The notes beneath the pieces are model-generated. The model had not been told where the DNA came from and searched no databases. It saw nothing but the letters and a program-made list of their open reading frames with translations. The position numbers and the translations under genes were made by a program. DNA of 64,000 bases from Bacteroidota bacterium. Lineage in GTDB: Bacteria > Bacteroidota > Bacteroidia > Chitinophagales > Chitinophagaceae. This document shows, piece by piece, positions 1-8,561 of this stretch; position 1 is the stretch's first letter; each line of letters starts with the position of its first letter. Where the stretch lies: the NCBI GenBank assembly GCA_016868895.1, contig VGFK01000001.1:459006-523005 (forward strand). Direction: 5' to 3'.

Positions 1-371
1 TGGCAAAACTGATCAAACGGAAAATTTTTGATCTGAGTCGATCTACCTACCCGGATGCCAAAATTTTTGGACTCACAACGGGACTCGCTGTGATGAAAAT
101 CAATTCTGACCTCGGGTACGAACCGGTCACCTACTCGGAACTCACCCAAGACGAGGCATTCTGGGCAGGATGCAAGAGCTGCGTGAACTACGATATCCTG
201 ATGAGCAAAGATCGGAAGAACTGCATGTGCACGGCGATGCTCTACGACCCAAAGGATCACTACGAACCTGAAGAAACGAAGAAGTTTTTTGAAGAAAACC
301 GAAAGGGCTTTGAACGACTGTTTCGGATCCGTGAATGGAAACTGCTAAAACCTTTTTTGAAAAATGGCTAA
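1..371 (+). CDS. GNAT-family N-acyltransferase, C-terminal part, first gene of the arginine operon
   Basis: The reading frame is open from the window edge, so the N-terminus lies outside. In Bacteroidota a GNAT protein of this kind opens the arginine cluster and is thought to supply the N-acylglutamate that the following enzymes use, replacing classical ArgA. Visible here is a cysteine cluster: C-x2-C at 171-182 and C-x-C at 222-230, separated by 13 residues, typical of this subfamily and suggestive of a metal site or disulfides. The stop codon overlaps the argG start by 8 nt, so the two are translationally coupled. Family assignment rests on context and the cysteine pattern because the acetyl-CoA-binding core is outside; whether the acyl donor is acetyl- or succinyl-CoA cannot be told. 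Confidence 0.75.
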   Translation, partial: AKLIKRKIFDLSRSTYPDAKIFGLTTGLAVMKINSDLGYEPVTYSELTQDEAFWAGCKSCVNYDILMSKDRKNCMCTAMLYDPKDHYEPEETKKFFEENRKGFERLFRIREWKLLKPFLKNG

Positions 372-1575
372 AAAAATTGTCCTCGGTTTCAGCGGCGGGC
401 TAGACACCACCTTCTGCGCCAAATACCTTTCAGAAGAAAAAGGGTATGAAGTTCACAGCATCATCGTGAATACCGGCGGGCTCTCGGAAGATGAACTCTC
501 CCGTATTGCTGCCCACGCCCATGCACTGGGTGTTGCTTCGCATACCACCATCGATGCCGTAGAGGGTTACTACACTTCCATCATCCGTTACTTGATTTAT
601 GGAAATGTACTGAAGAACAATACCTATCCGCTCAGCGTGAGCGCGGAACGCTTGAGCCAAGCCATGCACATTGCCGAACACGTTAAAAAGTTAGGAGCCG
701 ACGCAGTGGCACACGGCAGCACAGGAGCCGGCAATGATCAGGTACGCTTTGACATGGTCTTCCATATCATGATTCCCGGTGTGGAAATCATTACGCCGAT
801 CCGGGACCTCAAACTGAGCCGAGAAGAAGAAATTACATACCTCCAATCCAAAGGAGTAAACATGAATGCAGAAAGAGCCATGTACTCCATCAACAAAGGA
901 TTGTGGGGCACCAGTGTTGGAGGAAAAGAAACCCTCTCATCAAAAGGTATGCTTCCGGAATCGGCCTGGCCCACTCAAATGAACCGCACCGGATCAGAAG
1001 AAGTGGTGCTGCACTTTACTCAAGGTGAGCTAACCGGCATCAACGACACCTCATTTGATCACCCGGCTGCAGCCATACAGCACCTGCAAACCATTGCGGG
1101 CCCATACGGCATAGGCAGAGACATCCACGTTGGGGATACCATCATTGGCATAAAAGGAAGAGTAGGATTCGAAGCCGCTGCCCCCATGGTGATCATCAAA
1201 TCGCATCATGCACTGGAAAAACATGTGCTCACCAAATGGCAACTGCAGTGGAAAGATACCCTGGCACAGTTTTACGGCAATTGGTTGCACGAGGGACAAA
1301 TTCTCGATCCGGTGATGCGCGACATTGAAGCGTTTCTCACCCGCTCTCAGGAAAAAGTAACCGGTAAAGTGTTTGTAATGCTTCAACCCTATCGCTTTCA
1401 CATCATCGGAATTGAATCTCCTCATGACCTCATGAACAGCCGTTTCGGGAAATACGGAGAAATGAACAGCGGATTTACGGGAGAGGATGTAAGAGGGTTC
1501 AGCAAAATATTTGGCAACCAAACCGTGATTTGGAATGCCGTAAACCCCACCCACAACAACGATCATGAAGACTAA
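364..1575 (+). CDS. argG: Argininosuccinate synthase
   Basis: This 403-residue protein joins citrulline and aspartate with ATP to make argininosuccinate, the next-to-last step of arginine synthesis, in the cytoplasm. The N-terminus carries the ATP pyrophosphatase loop SGGLDTT (residues 9-15). The size fits the family. The ATG at 364 lies inside the end of the GNAT gene (8-nt overlap), and the stop overlaps argC by 11 nt, so the gene is embedded in a tightly coupled operon. Function is clear from motif, length and context. Confidence 0.96.
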   Translation: MAKKIVLGFSGGLDTTFCAKYLSEEKGYEVHSIIVNTGGLSEDELSRIAAHAHALGVASHTTIDAVEGYYTSIIRYLIYGNVLKNNTYPLSVSAERLSQAMHIAEHVKKLGADAVAHGSTGAGNDQVRFDMVFHIMIPGVEIITPIRDLKLSREEEITYLQSKGVNMNAERAMYSINKGLWGTSVGGKETLSSKGMLPESAWPTQMNRTGSEEVVLHFTQGELTGINDTSFDHPAAAIQHLQTIAGPYGIGRDIHVGDTIIGIKGRVGFEAAAPMVIIKSHHALEKHVLTKWQLQWKDTLAQFYGNWLHEGQILDPVMRDIEAFLTRSQEKVTGKVFVMLQPYRFHIIGIESPHDLMNSRFGKYGEMNSGFTGEDVRGFSKIFGNQTVIWNAVNPTHNNDHED

Positions 1576-2545
1576 CCTACGAGCAGGCATCATTGGATCT
1601 GCCGGTTACACCGGAGGCGAACTCATCCGCATCCTCTTGCACCACCCTGCTGTTTCCATTGCTTTTACGCACAGTAAGAGTCAGGCAGGAAAACCGCTTC
1701 ATGCAGTTCATCAGGACCTGCTGGGTGACACCGAACTTCTGTTTACCGATGAAGTGTCGCACGACATCGACCTGTTATTTCTGTGTCTGGGACATGGAGA
1801 GTCTACTCAATTCCTCAGTCAGCATCATTTCCCTTCGTCGGTGCGGGTGATTGATCTGGCCAATGATTTCCGACTTGCTGATCATGCAACGTTGAACGAT
1901 CGCAGCTTTGTGTATGGACTGACCGAATTGAATGCCCCACTCATTCGTACTGCAAAAAACATTGCCAACCCCGGATGCTTTGCCACCGCTATTCAGTTGG
2001 GATTGCTGCCGCTTGCTCAACAGGGTGCATTGCATGAAGTCTACACCACCGGCATCACCGGATCCACCGGTGCGGGACAATCGCTTACCGCAACCAGTCA
2101 TTTCAGCTGGAGATCCAACAACATTCAGGCCTATAAAACCCTCACGCATCAACACCTGGGTGAAATCCATCAGTCGATTGCTCAATTGCAGCCGCAACAA
2201 GCAGCCGTGCATTTCGTTCCCTTGCGGGGCGACTTCTCACGGGGTATTCATGTTTCATCCACGCTAAAGACTATCCTGTCGTTGGAGGAATTGAATGCAC
2301 TCTATGCGGATTTTTATTCTTCTGCCCCTTTTACCCATGTATCCTCTGCTCCCATCTCACTCAAACAAGTCGTGAATACTAATAAATGTCTTATCCATAT
2401 TGAAAAACAGGGCGAGGTTGCAGTGATTCATTCCATCATCGACAACCTCCTCAAGGGCGCCTGCGGCCAGGCCGTGGAAAACATGAACCTGATGGTTGGA
2501 TTGGATCAATCGACCGGACTGTTCTTAAAACCCTCTGCATTTTAA
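1565..2545 (+). CDS. argC: N-acetyl-gamma-glutamyl-phosphate reductase (N-acyl form possible)
   Basis: A 326-residue NADPH-dependent reductase that converts N-acylglutamyl phosphate to the semialdehyde. The Rossmann start GSAGYTGGELIRIL (residues 11-24) and the catalytic cysteine motif ANPGCFATA (about 135-143) are visible. The start overlaps argG by 11 nt; argD follows after 14 nt. It acts directly after ArgB, whose gene lies three genes further on. The acyl group on the substrate (acetyl or succinyl) depends on the first enzyme and on ArgF'. Confidence 0.95.
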   Translation: MKTNLRAGIIGSAGYTGGELIRILLHHPAVSIAFTHSKSQAGKPLHAVHQDLLGDTELLFTDEVSHDIDLLFLCLGHGESTQFLSQHHFPSSVRVIDLANDFRLADHATLNDRSFVYGLTELNAPLIRTAKNIANPGCFATAIQLGLLPLAQQGALHEVYTTGITGSTGAGQSLTATSHFSWRSNNIQAYKTLTHQHLGEIHQSIAQLQPQQAAVHFVPLRGDFSRGIHVSSTLKTILSLEELNALYADFYSSAPFTHVSSAPISLKQVVNTNKCLIHIEKQGEVAVIHSIIDNLLKGACGQAVENMNLMVGLDQSTGLFLKPSAF

Positions 2546-2559
2546 TCATCCACCAAAAC

Positions 2560-3699
2560 ATGAAACTCTTTAACGTATATCCGATCAACGACATCACCAT
2601 CACACGGGCCCGCGGCTCAAGGGTGTGGGACGATATCGGCACGGAATACCTCGATATGTACGGCGGTCATGCGGTGATCAGCATTGGCCACCAGCATCCG
2701 CATTGGGTAAAACGCATCACGGATCAATTGGATAAGATTGCATTCTACTCCAATTCGATTCGCATACCCATCCAGGAAGAACTGGCGACAAAACTGGGAG
2801 AGGTTTCCAACAAACCACACTTTGAACTTTTTCTCTGCAACTCAGGTGCTGAAGCCAATGAAAATGCTTTGAAACTGGCCTCCTTTCATACCGGAAGAAA
2901 AAAAGTAATCGCATTTAAAAAATCATTTCACGGTCGCACCTCCCTGGCCGTTGCAGCAACGGATAATCCCAGTATTGTTGCACCAGTGAACGCTACCGAC
3001 AACGTCCTGTTCCTGCCATGGAACGATGCAGAAGCCATCACAAAAATATTTGCAGAACAGGGACATGAAATTGCTGCTGTAATTATTGAAGGCATTCAGG
3101 GAGTTGGCGGCATCCATGTGGCGAGCAACGAACTATTGCAATTGCTGCGCACCTGTTGCGACAAATATGGAAGTGTGTTGATTGCCGACAGTGTGCAATG
3201 CGGGTACGGTCGCTCCGGAAAATTCTTTAGCCACGATCACGCCGGAATCGAAGCCGATATCTATTCCATGGCCAAAGGAATGGGAAATGGATTTCCAATC
3301 GGAGGCATCATGATTTCCCCAAAGATTCCATCCCGACACTTCATGCTGGGCACCACATTTGGAGGAAACCACCTGGCCTGCGCAGCAGGACTAGCCGTGC
3401 TGGAAGTGATGCAGCAGGAGTCATTGATGCACCATGCAGCTACCATGGGCAACTACCTCATGAACGAGCTCAAGGCCATTCCGGAAATTCACAACGTGAG
3501 GGGCATGGGACTCATGATCGGGTTCGATGTACCAGAGAAATTGAACAACCTGAAAAAAAATCTGCTCAGCTCCTACAAGATTTTCACCGGAGAAGCCAAA
3601 CCCAATGTAATTCGATTGCTTCCTTCTCTTGCACTCACGGAAGAGGATGCGGCTATATTTATTCAATCGCTCAAACAAGCCATTGCACATCACCCATAA
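2560..3699 (+). CDS. argD: N-acetylornithine aminotransferase (PLP, class III)
   Basis: A 379-residue class III aminotransferase that transfers the amino group of glutamate to the N-acylglutamate semialdehyde and yields N-acylornithine. The motif NSGAEANENALKLA (about 93-106) is typical of the family, the cofactor aspartate lies in IADS near residue 210, and the PLP lysine is in MAKGMGNG (about 238). The ATG at 2560 gives the usual N-terminus. Six nucleotides separate the stop from argF'. The operon position makes ArgD more likely than a GABA or ornithine aminotransferase. Confidence 0.94.
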   Translation: MKLFNVYPINDITITRARGSRVWDDIGTEYLDMYGGHAVISIGHQHPHWVKRITDQLDKIAFYSNSIRIPIQEELATKLGEVSNKPHFELFLCNSGAEANENALKLASFHTGRKKVIAFKKSFHGRTSLAVAATDNPSIVAPVNATDNVLFLPWNDAEAITKIFAEQGHEIAAVIIEGIQGVGGIHVASNELLQLLRTCCDKYGSVLIADSVQCGYGRSGKFFSHDHAGIEADIYSMAKGMGNGFPIGGIMISPKIPSRHFMLGTTFGGNHLACAAGLAVLEVMQQESLMHHAATMGNYLMNELKAIPEIHNVRGMGLMIGFDVPEKLNNLKKNLLSSYKIFTGEAKPNVIRLLPSLALTEEDAAIFIQSLKQAIAHHP

Positions 3700-3705
3700 C
3701 CGCAC

Positions 3706-4668
3706 ATGAAACAATTTCTCTCCGTTCACGACGCAACCGATATTCCGGGTTTGATCCGGGAGGCGCTGGAGCACAAAGCCAATCCCTGGAAACATAAAAA
3801 CAGTGGCAACGGGAAACGCATTGGATGCCTCTTCTTGAATCCAAGCATGCGCACCCGATTGAGCACACAGGTCGCAGCGCAACAACTGGGCATGGAATGC
3901 ATAGTTTTCAATGTTGGAGCCGAAGGATGGAGCATGGAATTTGAAGACGGAGCGATCATGAATGGAACCACTGTTGAACACGTCAAAGACGCTGCCCCGA
4001 TTCTTGGAAATTATGTTGATATTCTTGCTGTACGGACCTTTCCGGGACTTAAAGACCGAGAAGCCGATTACAGTGAACACATCATGCATCAGTTCATCCA
4101 ATACGCCGGTGTTCCCGTTCTGAGCTTGGAAAGCGCCACCCGTCATCCGCTGCAAAGCCTGACGGATGTGATCACCATCACGGAAGAACTGCAGCAGCAT
4201 CCGATTGGCAAAAAAAGACCCAAAGTAGTGCTTACCTGGGCACCGCACGTGAAAGCACTGCCGCAATGCGTAGCCAACAGTTTTGCAGAATGGGTTGGCG
4301 CATGGGGCGAAGTCGATTGTGTGATTGCTCAACCCCCCGGCTATGAACTGGACGCCTCGTTTACGCATCAAGCAACAGTTGTGCACCATCAGGAAGAAGC
4401 ACTTCGCGACGCCGATTTCGTTTATGTAAAAAACTGGAGCTCCTTTCAACACTATGGTACTCTGCCGGAAGTGAAAGAAAACTGGTTGCTGAACAACGAA
4501 AAATGGTCGCTGACCCATAACGCCAAACTCATGCATTGCCTTCCCGTTCGCAGAAATGTAGAATTGCCGGATGAATTGCTGGATGGGCCGCATAGCCTGG
4601 TCACGCGACAAGCATCCAATCGCGTCTGGGCTGCTCAGGTTGTTATCCATAAAATGCTTCACCCATGA
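3706..4668 (+). CDS. argF': N-acylornithine carbamoyltransferase (ArgF'; N-succinyl- or N-acetylornithine)
   Basis: A 320-residue carbamoyltransferase of the AOTC/SOTC type rather than classical ornithine carbamoyltransferase. The carbamoyl phosphate loop is S47-M-R49-T-R51. The C-terminal motif HCLPVRRN, with its second arginine, is the mark of the N-acyl enzymes, and HPLQSLTD is also present. In the 80s loop residues 87-92 read GTTVEH. In known enzymes a glutamate at the deciding position favours acetylornithine while Pro, Ala, Ser or Val favours succinylornithine; V90 would fit the succinyl type if my alignment is right. The product is N-acylcitrulline, which requires a deacylase afterwards (argE). 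The stop overlaps argB by 4 nt (ATGA). Confidence 0.92.
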   Translation: MKQFLSVHDATDIPGLIREALEHKANPWKHKNSGNGKRIGCLFLNPSMRTRLSTQVAAQQLGMECIVFNVGAEGWSMEFEDGAIMNGTTVEHVKDAAPILGNYVDILAVRTFPGLKDREADYSEHIMHQFIQYAGVPVLSLESATRHPLQSLTDVITITEELQQHPIGKKRPKVVLTWAPHVKALPQCVANSFAEWVGAWGEVDCVIAQPPGYELDASFTHQATVVHHQEEALRDADFVYVKNWSSFQHYGTLPEVKENWLLNNEKWSLTHNAKLMHCLPVRRNVELPDELLDGPHSLVTRQASNRVWAAQVVIHKMLHP

Positions 4669-5450
4669 AGCCAACTCTCACCATAGTAAAAGTGGGCGGC
4701 AACATCATCGATGATGAAGCAAAACTGCAATCGTTGTTGATTTCATTTGCATCGATCAGCGGATATAAACTGCTGGTACACGGTGGCGGAAAGATGGCCA
4801 CGCGCTTGGCGGAGCAGCTGCAGATTCCACAGCAACTGGTGGATGGTCGCAGGATCACCGATTCGGAGACGCTCAAGGTAGTGACCATGGTCTATGCAGG
4901 CTGGATCAACAAGTCGATTGTCGCAAAGCTGAATGCAATGGGCACCCGATCCATGGGCGTAACGGGTGCCGACGGCTGGATCATCGAATCCCACAAACGG
5001 ATTCATCCGTTTTTGGACTTTGGTTATGTAGGAGATGTAGACAACGTGAACACATCCCTGCTCCACGCTTGGCTGGAACAGGGGCAGTCCATTGTGGTAG
5101 CCCCGATTACACAAGACCGAGAGGGACGCTTGCTCAATACCAATGCAGATACCATTGCACAGGAACTGGCGAAGGCACTATCTGCCCATTATACCACCAC
5201 CCTGATTTACTCGTTTGAGAAAAAAGGAGTGCTCCGCGATCTTCATGATGAGTCATCCGTAATCCCTTCCATCGATTCGGAAACCTACTCGGCATTGAAG
5301 AAAGAAAATCTCATCCACTCGGGCATGTTGCCCAAACTCGATAATGCATTTACCGCCATTGCAGCCGGAGTGAACAAGGTCATCATCGGAGATGCAAGCG
5401 ATTTAACGCAACTGCTCAATGGAGGAGCGGGTACTCACATTATTCATTGA
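4665..5450 (+). CDS. argB: N-acetylglutamate kinase
   Basis: A 261-residue amino-acid kinase that phosphorylates N-acylglutamate, the committed and usually arginine-controlled step. The phosphate-binding start KVGGNIIDD (residues 8-16) and the loop VHGGGKMAT (about 38-46) are clear. It overlaps argF' by 4 nt and ends one base before the most likely argE start. It lacks the N-terminal extension found in arginine-feedback hexameric kinases, so strong allosteric control is not evident from sequence. Confidence 0.95.
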   Translation: MKPTLTIVKVGGNIIDDEAKLQSLLISFASISGYKLLVHGGGKMATRLAEQLQIPQQLVDGRRITDSETLKVVTMVYAGWINKSIVAKLNAMGTRSMGVTGADGWIIESHKRIHPFLDFGYVGDVDNVNTSLLHAWLEQGQSIVVAPITQDREGRLLNTNADTIAQELAKALSAHYTTTLIYSFEKKGVLRDLHDESSVIPSIDSETYSALKKENLIHSGMLPKLDNAFTAIAAGVNKVIIGDASDLTQLLNGGAGTHIIH

Positions 5451-5451
5451 T

Positions 5452-6558
5452 ATGATAGCGCAATCACTCGATAACATAAAAAAAGATGCAATAGAGTTGC
5501 TGAAGCAGATGATTGCAATACCCTCATTCAGTCGCGAGGAGCAGGCAGTCGCCAACCACATATCCCAATTCTTGTCGGATCGTGGCATTCAGTGCAAGCG
5601 CTTGCTGAATAATATTTATGCTACTCATTCGAATGTTGATTTGAGTCGACCGACCATCATCTTGAATTCCCACCACGATACCGTGAAACCCGTTCACGGC
5701 TATACGCTGAATCCTTTTGAAGCCATTGTGCAAGATGGTAAACTTTATGGACTGGGAAGCAACGATGCCGGCGGTTCGCTTACAGCGCTGATCGCAACCT
5801 TTCTGTATTTCAGTGAACGAAACGATCTTCCCTTCAATCTCTGTTTGATTGCAAGTGCCGAAGAAGAAGTATCTGGAAAAAACGGTGTAGAGCTGGTGCT
5901 GAATGATCCTGATTTTATTCAGCACCTCGGTAGGAGTGTGATCCTTGGCGGTATTGTCGGGGAGCCGACCCGCATGGAGATGGCTGTTGCAGAACGGGGA
6001 CTGCTGGTGGTGGATGGATGGTCAAAAGGTATAGCAGGGCACGCAGCGCGGGAAGAGGGACTCAATGCCATCTCGATTGCACTGCGTGATATCGAAGCCA
6101 TTCATGCCCTGCAGTTTGAAAAAATTTCTGCACTCACCGGTAAAACGACGGCCAAGGTCACGGTGGTCGAGACCGAAAACAAGGCACACAACGTCATTCC
6201 ATCCAGCTGTAAATTTGTGATGGATGTCAGGGTCAATGAACTCTACACGTTTGAAGAAGTAATGAAACAACTCCAATCGGTTGTTCAATCCGAACTCAGG
6301 CAACGCAGTTTCCGGCTCCGTTCCACCATGATTGCATTGGATCATCCCCTTGTGAAAGCAGGTTTACAAATGGGAATTCCTTATTACGGATCACCTACTA
6401 CCAGCGACAAAGCGCTGATGCGTTTTCCCGCCCTGAAAATGGGTCCGGGTCATTCTGCGCGGAGCCACACAGCCGATGAATACATTTTCATAGAAGAGAT
6501 CGAGAAAGGAATTGAGGGGTATATTCGATTATTGGAATCCACACAACTAACCGCCTAA
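5452..6558 (+). CDS. argE: M20-family deacylase, N-acylcitrulline/N-acylornithine deacetylase
   Basis: A 368-residue metallo-deacylase with the M20 motifs NSHHDTV (metal His and catalytic Asp), GLGSNDAGG (bridging Asp), AEEEVSG (catalytic and metal Glu) and GEPT. The frame is open further upstream to 5419, but the ATG at 5452 directly follows the argB stop and gives a normal N-terminus, so I take it as the start. Because ArgF' carbamoylates the acylated ornithine, this enzyme should remove the acyl group from N-acylcitrulline. No argJ is present, consistent with a linear pathway. Confidence 0.9.
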   Translation: MIAQSLDNIKKDAIELLKQMIAIPSFSREEQAVANHISQFLSDRGIQCKRLLNNIYATHSNVDLSRPTIILNSHHDTVKPVHGYTLNPFEAIVQDGKLYGLGSNDAGGSLTALIATFLYFSERNDLPFNLCLIASAEEEVSGKNGVELVLNDPDFIQHLGRSVILGGIVGEPTRMEMAVAERGLLVVDGWSKGIAGHAAREEGLNAISIALRDIEAIHALQFEKISALTGKTTAKVTVVETENKAHNVIPSSCKFVMDVRVNELYTFEEVMKQLQSVVQSELRQRSFRLRSTMIALDHPLVKAGLQMGIPYYGSPTTSDKALMRFPALKMGPGHSARSHTADEYIFIEEIEKGIEGYIRLLESTQLTA

Positions 6559-6568
6559 ATTTCCATTC

Positions 6569-7870
6569 ATGAAACTTTGGAGCAAAGGCAGTGCCAACAC
6601 TGAAAAAAAGATTGAAACCTTCACGGTAGGTCGCGACCGTGAATTTGATTTCCTGATGGCAGAATGCGACGTTCAAGGATCCATAGCGCATGTCACCATG
6701 CTCGGAGAAGTGGGAATGATGAGCAGCGACGATGCACAACGGGCCATCGCGGGTTTGCGCACCATCCTTGCTTCGATCCAGAAGGGAACCTTTACGATGG
6801 ATCCGGAATCGGAGGACATTCACTCTCAGATTGAAGGGATGCTGACCGAGCAAATCGGCGATGCAGGAAAAATGATTCATACGGGCAGGAGCAGAAATGA
6901 TCAGGTGGCTGTCGACATAAAACTTTATCTCCGCTCCGCATTGACGGAAATAAAAACCAGTGTGCTCTCGCTCTTTGATCTGCTGATAGAGAAAAGCAAT
7001 CAGCATCGCTCCGTGCTGATACCCGGCTATACCCACTTGCAGATTGCCATGCCTTCTTCCATTGGACTCTGGCTGGGTGCATATGCAGAAAGTTTAGTCG
7101 ATGACATGGAGCTGCTCGCCTCTACGTATCGCATCATCAACAAGAATCCCTTGGGCAGCGGCGCAGGCTATGGTTCCTCGTTTCCGCTGAACAGAAAAAG
7201 AACTACTGAACTGTTGGGGTTTGATGACCTCCATTACAATTCCATCTACGCGCAAATGAGTCGCGGTAAATCCGAAAAACTCTGTTCCCTTGCGCTTGCG
7301 TCGGTTGCGGCCACATTGAGTAAACTTTCAATGGACTGCTGCCTGTACATGAATCAGAATTTCGGTTTCATCCGGTTTCCGGATGAACTGACCACCGGCA
7401 GCAGCATCATGCCACACAAAAAAAATCCGGATGTCTTTGAACTGATCCGTGCAAAATGCAACCGGATTCAATCGATCCCGAATGAACTTACCCTCTTGAT
7501 GAACAACTTGCCTTCGGGTTATCACCGGGACATGCAACTGACCAAAGAAATGGTGTTCCCCGCCTTTCAAGAATTGGGAGCTTGCCTAGAGATGATGCAG
7601 CTCATGCTGACCTCTCTTCAGGTGAACGAAGCCGTTTTGCAAGATCCCCGCTATGCGTATTTGTTCAGTGTGGAAAAAGTAAATGAATTGGTCAATCAAG
7701 GAGTACCGTTCCGCGATGCCTATGTTCAGGTGGGAAAAATGATTGAATCGGGTCAGTTCAGTGTTGATGCCAGCAAGGAACTCATCCATACCCACGAAGG
7801 AAGCATTGGCAACCTGTGCAACGAAGAAATCTGCACGGCGATGCAGAAGGCAGCAGGGAGGTTCAACTGA
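6569..7870 (+). CDS. argH: Argininosuccinate lyase
   Basis: A 433-residue fumarase/aspartase-superfamily enzyme that cleaves argininosuccinate to arginine and fumarate. The superfamily signature GSSIMPHKKNPD is complete, with the catalytic serine at its start, and HTGRSRNDQ lies near residue 110. It is the last gene of the arginine operon, 10 nt after argE. The stop is only 3 nt from the convergent gldD stop, and no terminator hairpin is visible between them. Confidence 0.96.
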   Translation: MKLWSKGSANTEKKIETFTVGRDREFDFLMAECDVQGSIAHVTMLGEVGMMSSDDAQRAIAGLRTILASIQKGTFTMDPESEDIHSQIEGMLTEQIGDAGKMIHTGRSRNDQVAVDIKLYLRSALTEIKTSVLSLFDLLIEKSNQHRSVLIPGYTHLQIAMPSSIGLWLGAYAESLVDDMELLASTYRIINKNPLGSGAGYGSSFPLNRKRTTELLGFDDLHYNSIYAQMSRGKSEKLCSLALASVAATLSKLSMDCCLYMNQNFGFIRFPDELTTGSSIMPHKKNPDVFELIRAKCNRIQSIPNELTLLMNNLPSGYHRDMQLTKEMVFPAFQELGACLEMMQLMLTSLQVNEAVLQDPRYAYLFSVEKVNELVNQGVPFRDAYVQVGKMIESGQFSVDASKELIHTHEGSIGNLCNEEICTAMQKAAGRFN

Positions 7871-7873
7871 GCA

Positions 7874-8503
7874 TCATTTCCAGCGCAATGTAGCAATGAG
7901 GTGGCGCATATCTCGGGCAATGAATTCACTGGTCAGCGAAAGTGAATCTTCATTGGGAGTAGCATCAAAATAGAGTGCGGCCCTTAAAAAGTGGCGAGTG
8001 GTATCGGATGCAAAAAACTGTTTGGAGGTCGCAGCGTTCCCCGTTACATAAAAGAACACACCTGAGATCCCATTGGGATTGGTAAAGAACGAATCCACAA
8101 TGCCTGATGCGCGCACGGAATGTTTATAGGTCAGTTTATAGGCCTCCTCCCTCAATTGCTCAAAATTGTTTTGCACGATGGAGTCGCGGTATCCTGATGG
8201 AGTTTTCACTTTGTACACCGATTGACCGTTGATCGCTTTGTAACTGATATATATTCTGCTGTTGAGCGCCGTGAAATCAAGATTGATCCAGTAAGGGTGC
8301 GGTGTGGTGCTGTCGGATCCAGGTGTAAACGATGCGTAAACGGGATATTCAAACGTGTAGGGAAATCCTGCCGAATCAAACAGGCGGTATTCTTTCGAGG
8401 GCAAATCGATTGCAAAATATCCTTTGGGCCGGGGTGTGAACGGCGAATTACAAGAACAAAGTCCGCAGAAGCACACCATTAATATGCATTGAAGCTGTTT
8501 CAT
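7874..8503 (-). CDS. gldD: Gliding motility lipoprotein GldD
   Basis: A 209-residue lipoprotein. The N-terminus has a type II signal ending in the lipobox-like LCSC. The sequence then reads PRPKGYFAIDLP and FEYPVYASF, the conserved start of the GldD family. GldD is needed for gliding and type IX secretion in Flavobacterium and is often encoded next to DNA repair or replication genes; here mutY lies upstream on the same strand. It implies a T9SS in this organism, although the core gldKLMN genes are outside. A perfect -7 element on the minus strand precedes it. Confidence 0.85.
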   Translation of the reverse strand: MKQLQCILMVCFCGLCSCNSPFTPRPKGYFAIDLPSKEYRLFDSAGFPYTFEYPVYASFTPGSDSTTPHPYWINLDFTALNSRIYISYKAINGQSVYKVKTPSGYRDSIVQNNFEQLREEAYKLTYKHSVRASGIVDSFFTNPNGISGVFFYVTGNAATSKQFFASDTTRHFLRAALYFDATPNEDSLSLTSEFIARDMRHLIATLRWK

Positions 8504-8531
8504 GCTGGATGATACAATACGTAGTCAGTTT

Positions 8532-8539
8532 CAAAAGTA
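8532..8539 (-). promoter_or_regulatory. Predicted -7 element of gldD
   Basis: On the minus strand this reads TACTTTTG, a perfect match to the Bacteroidota -7 consensus TAnnTTTG. It lies 28 nt upstream of the gldD ATG. No TTG is present at the expected -33 distance. Confidence 0.5.
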
Positions 8540-8561
8540 CGCAAATCCAATTTGGGTGACC

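Noticed and set aside
3421..4674. A 417-codon open frame antisense to argF'
   Set aside because: It mirrors the argD end and argF' exactly, has no recognisable motif, and its sense strand codes an intact conserved enzyme.
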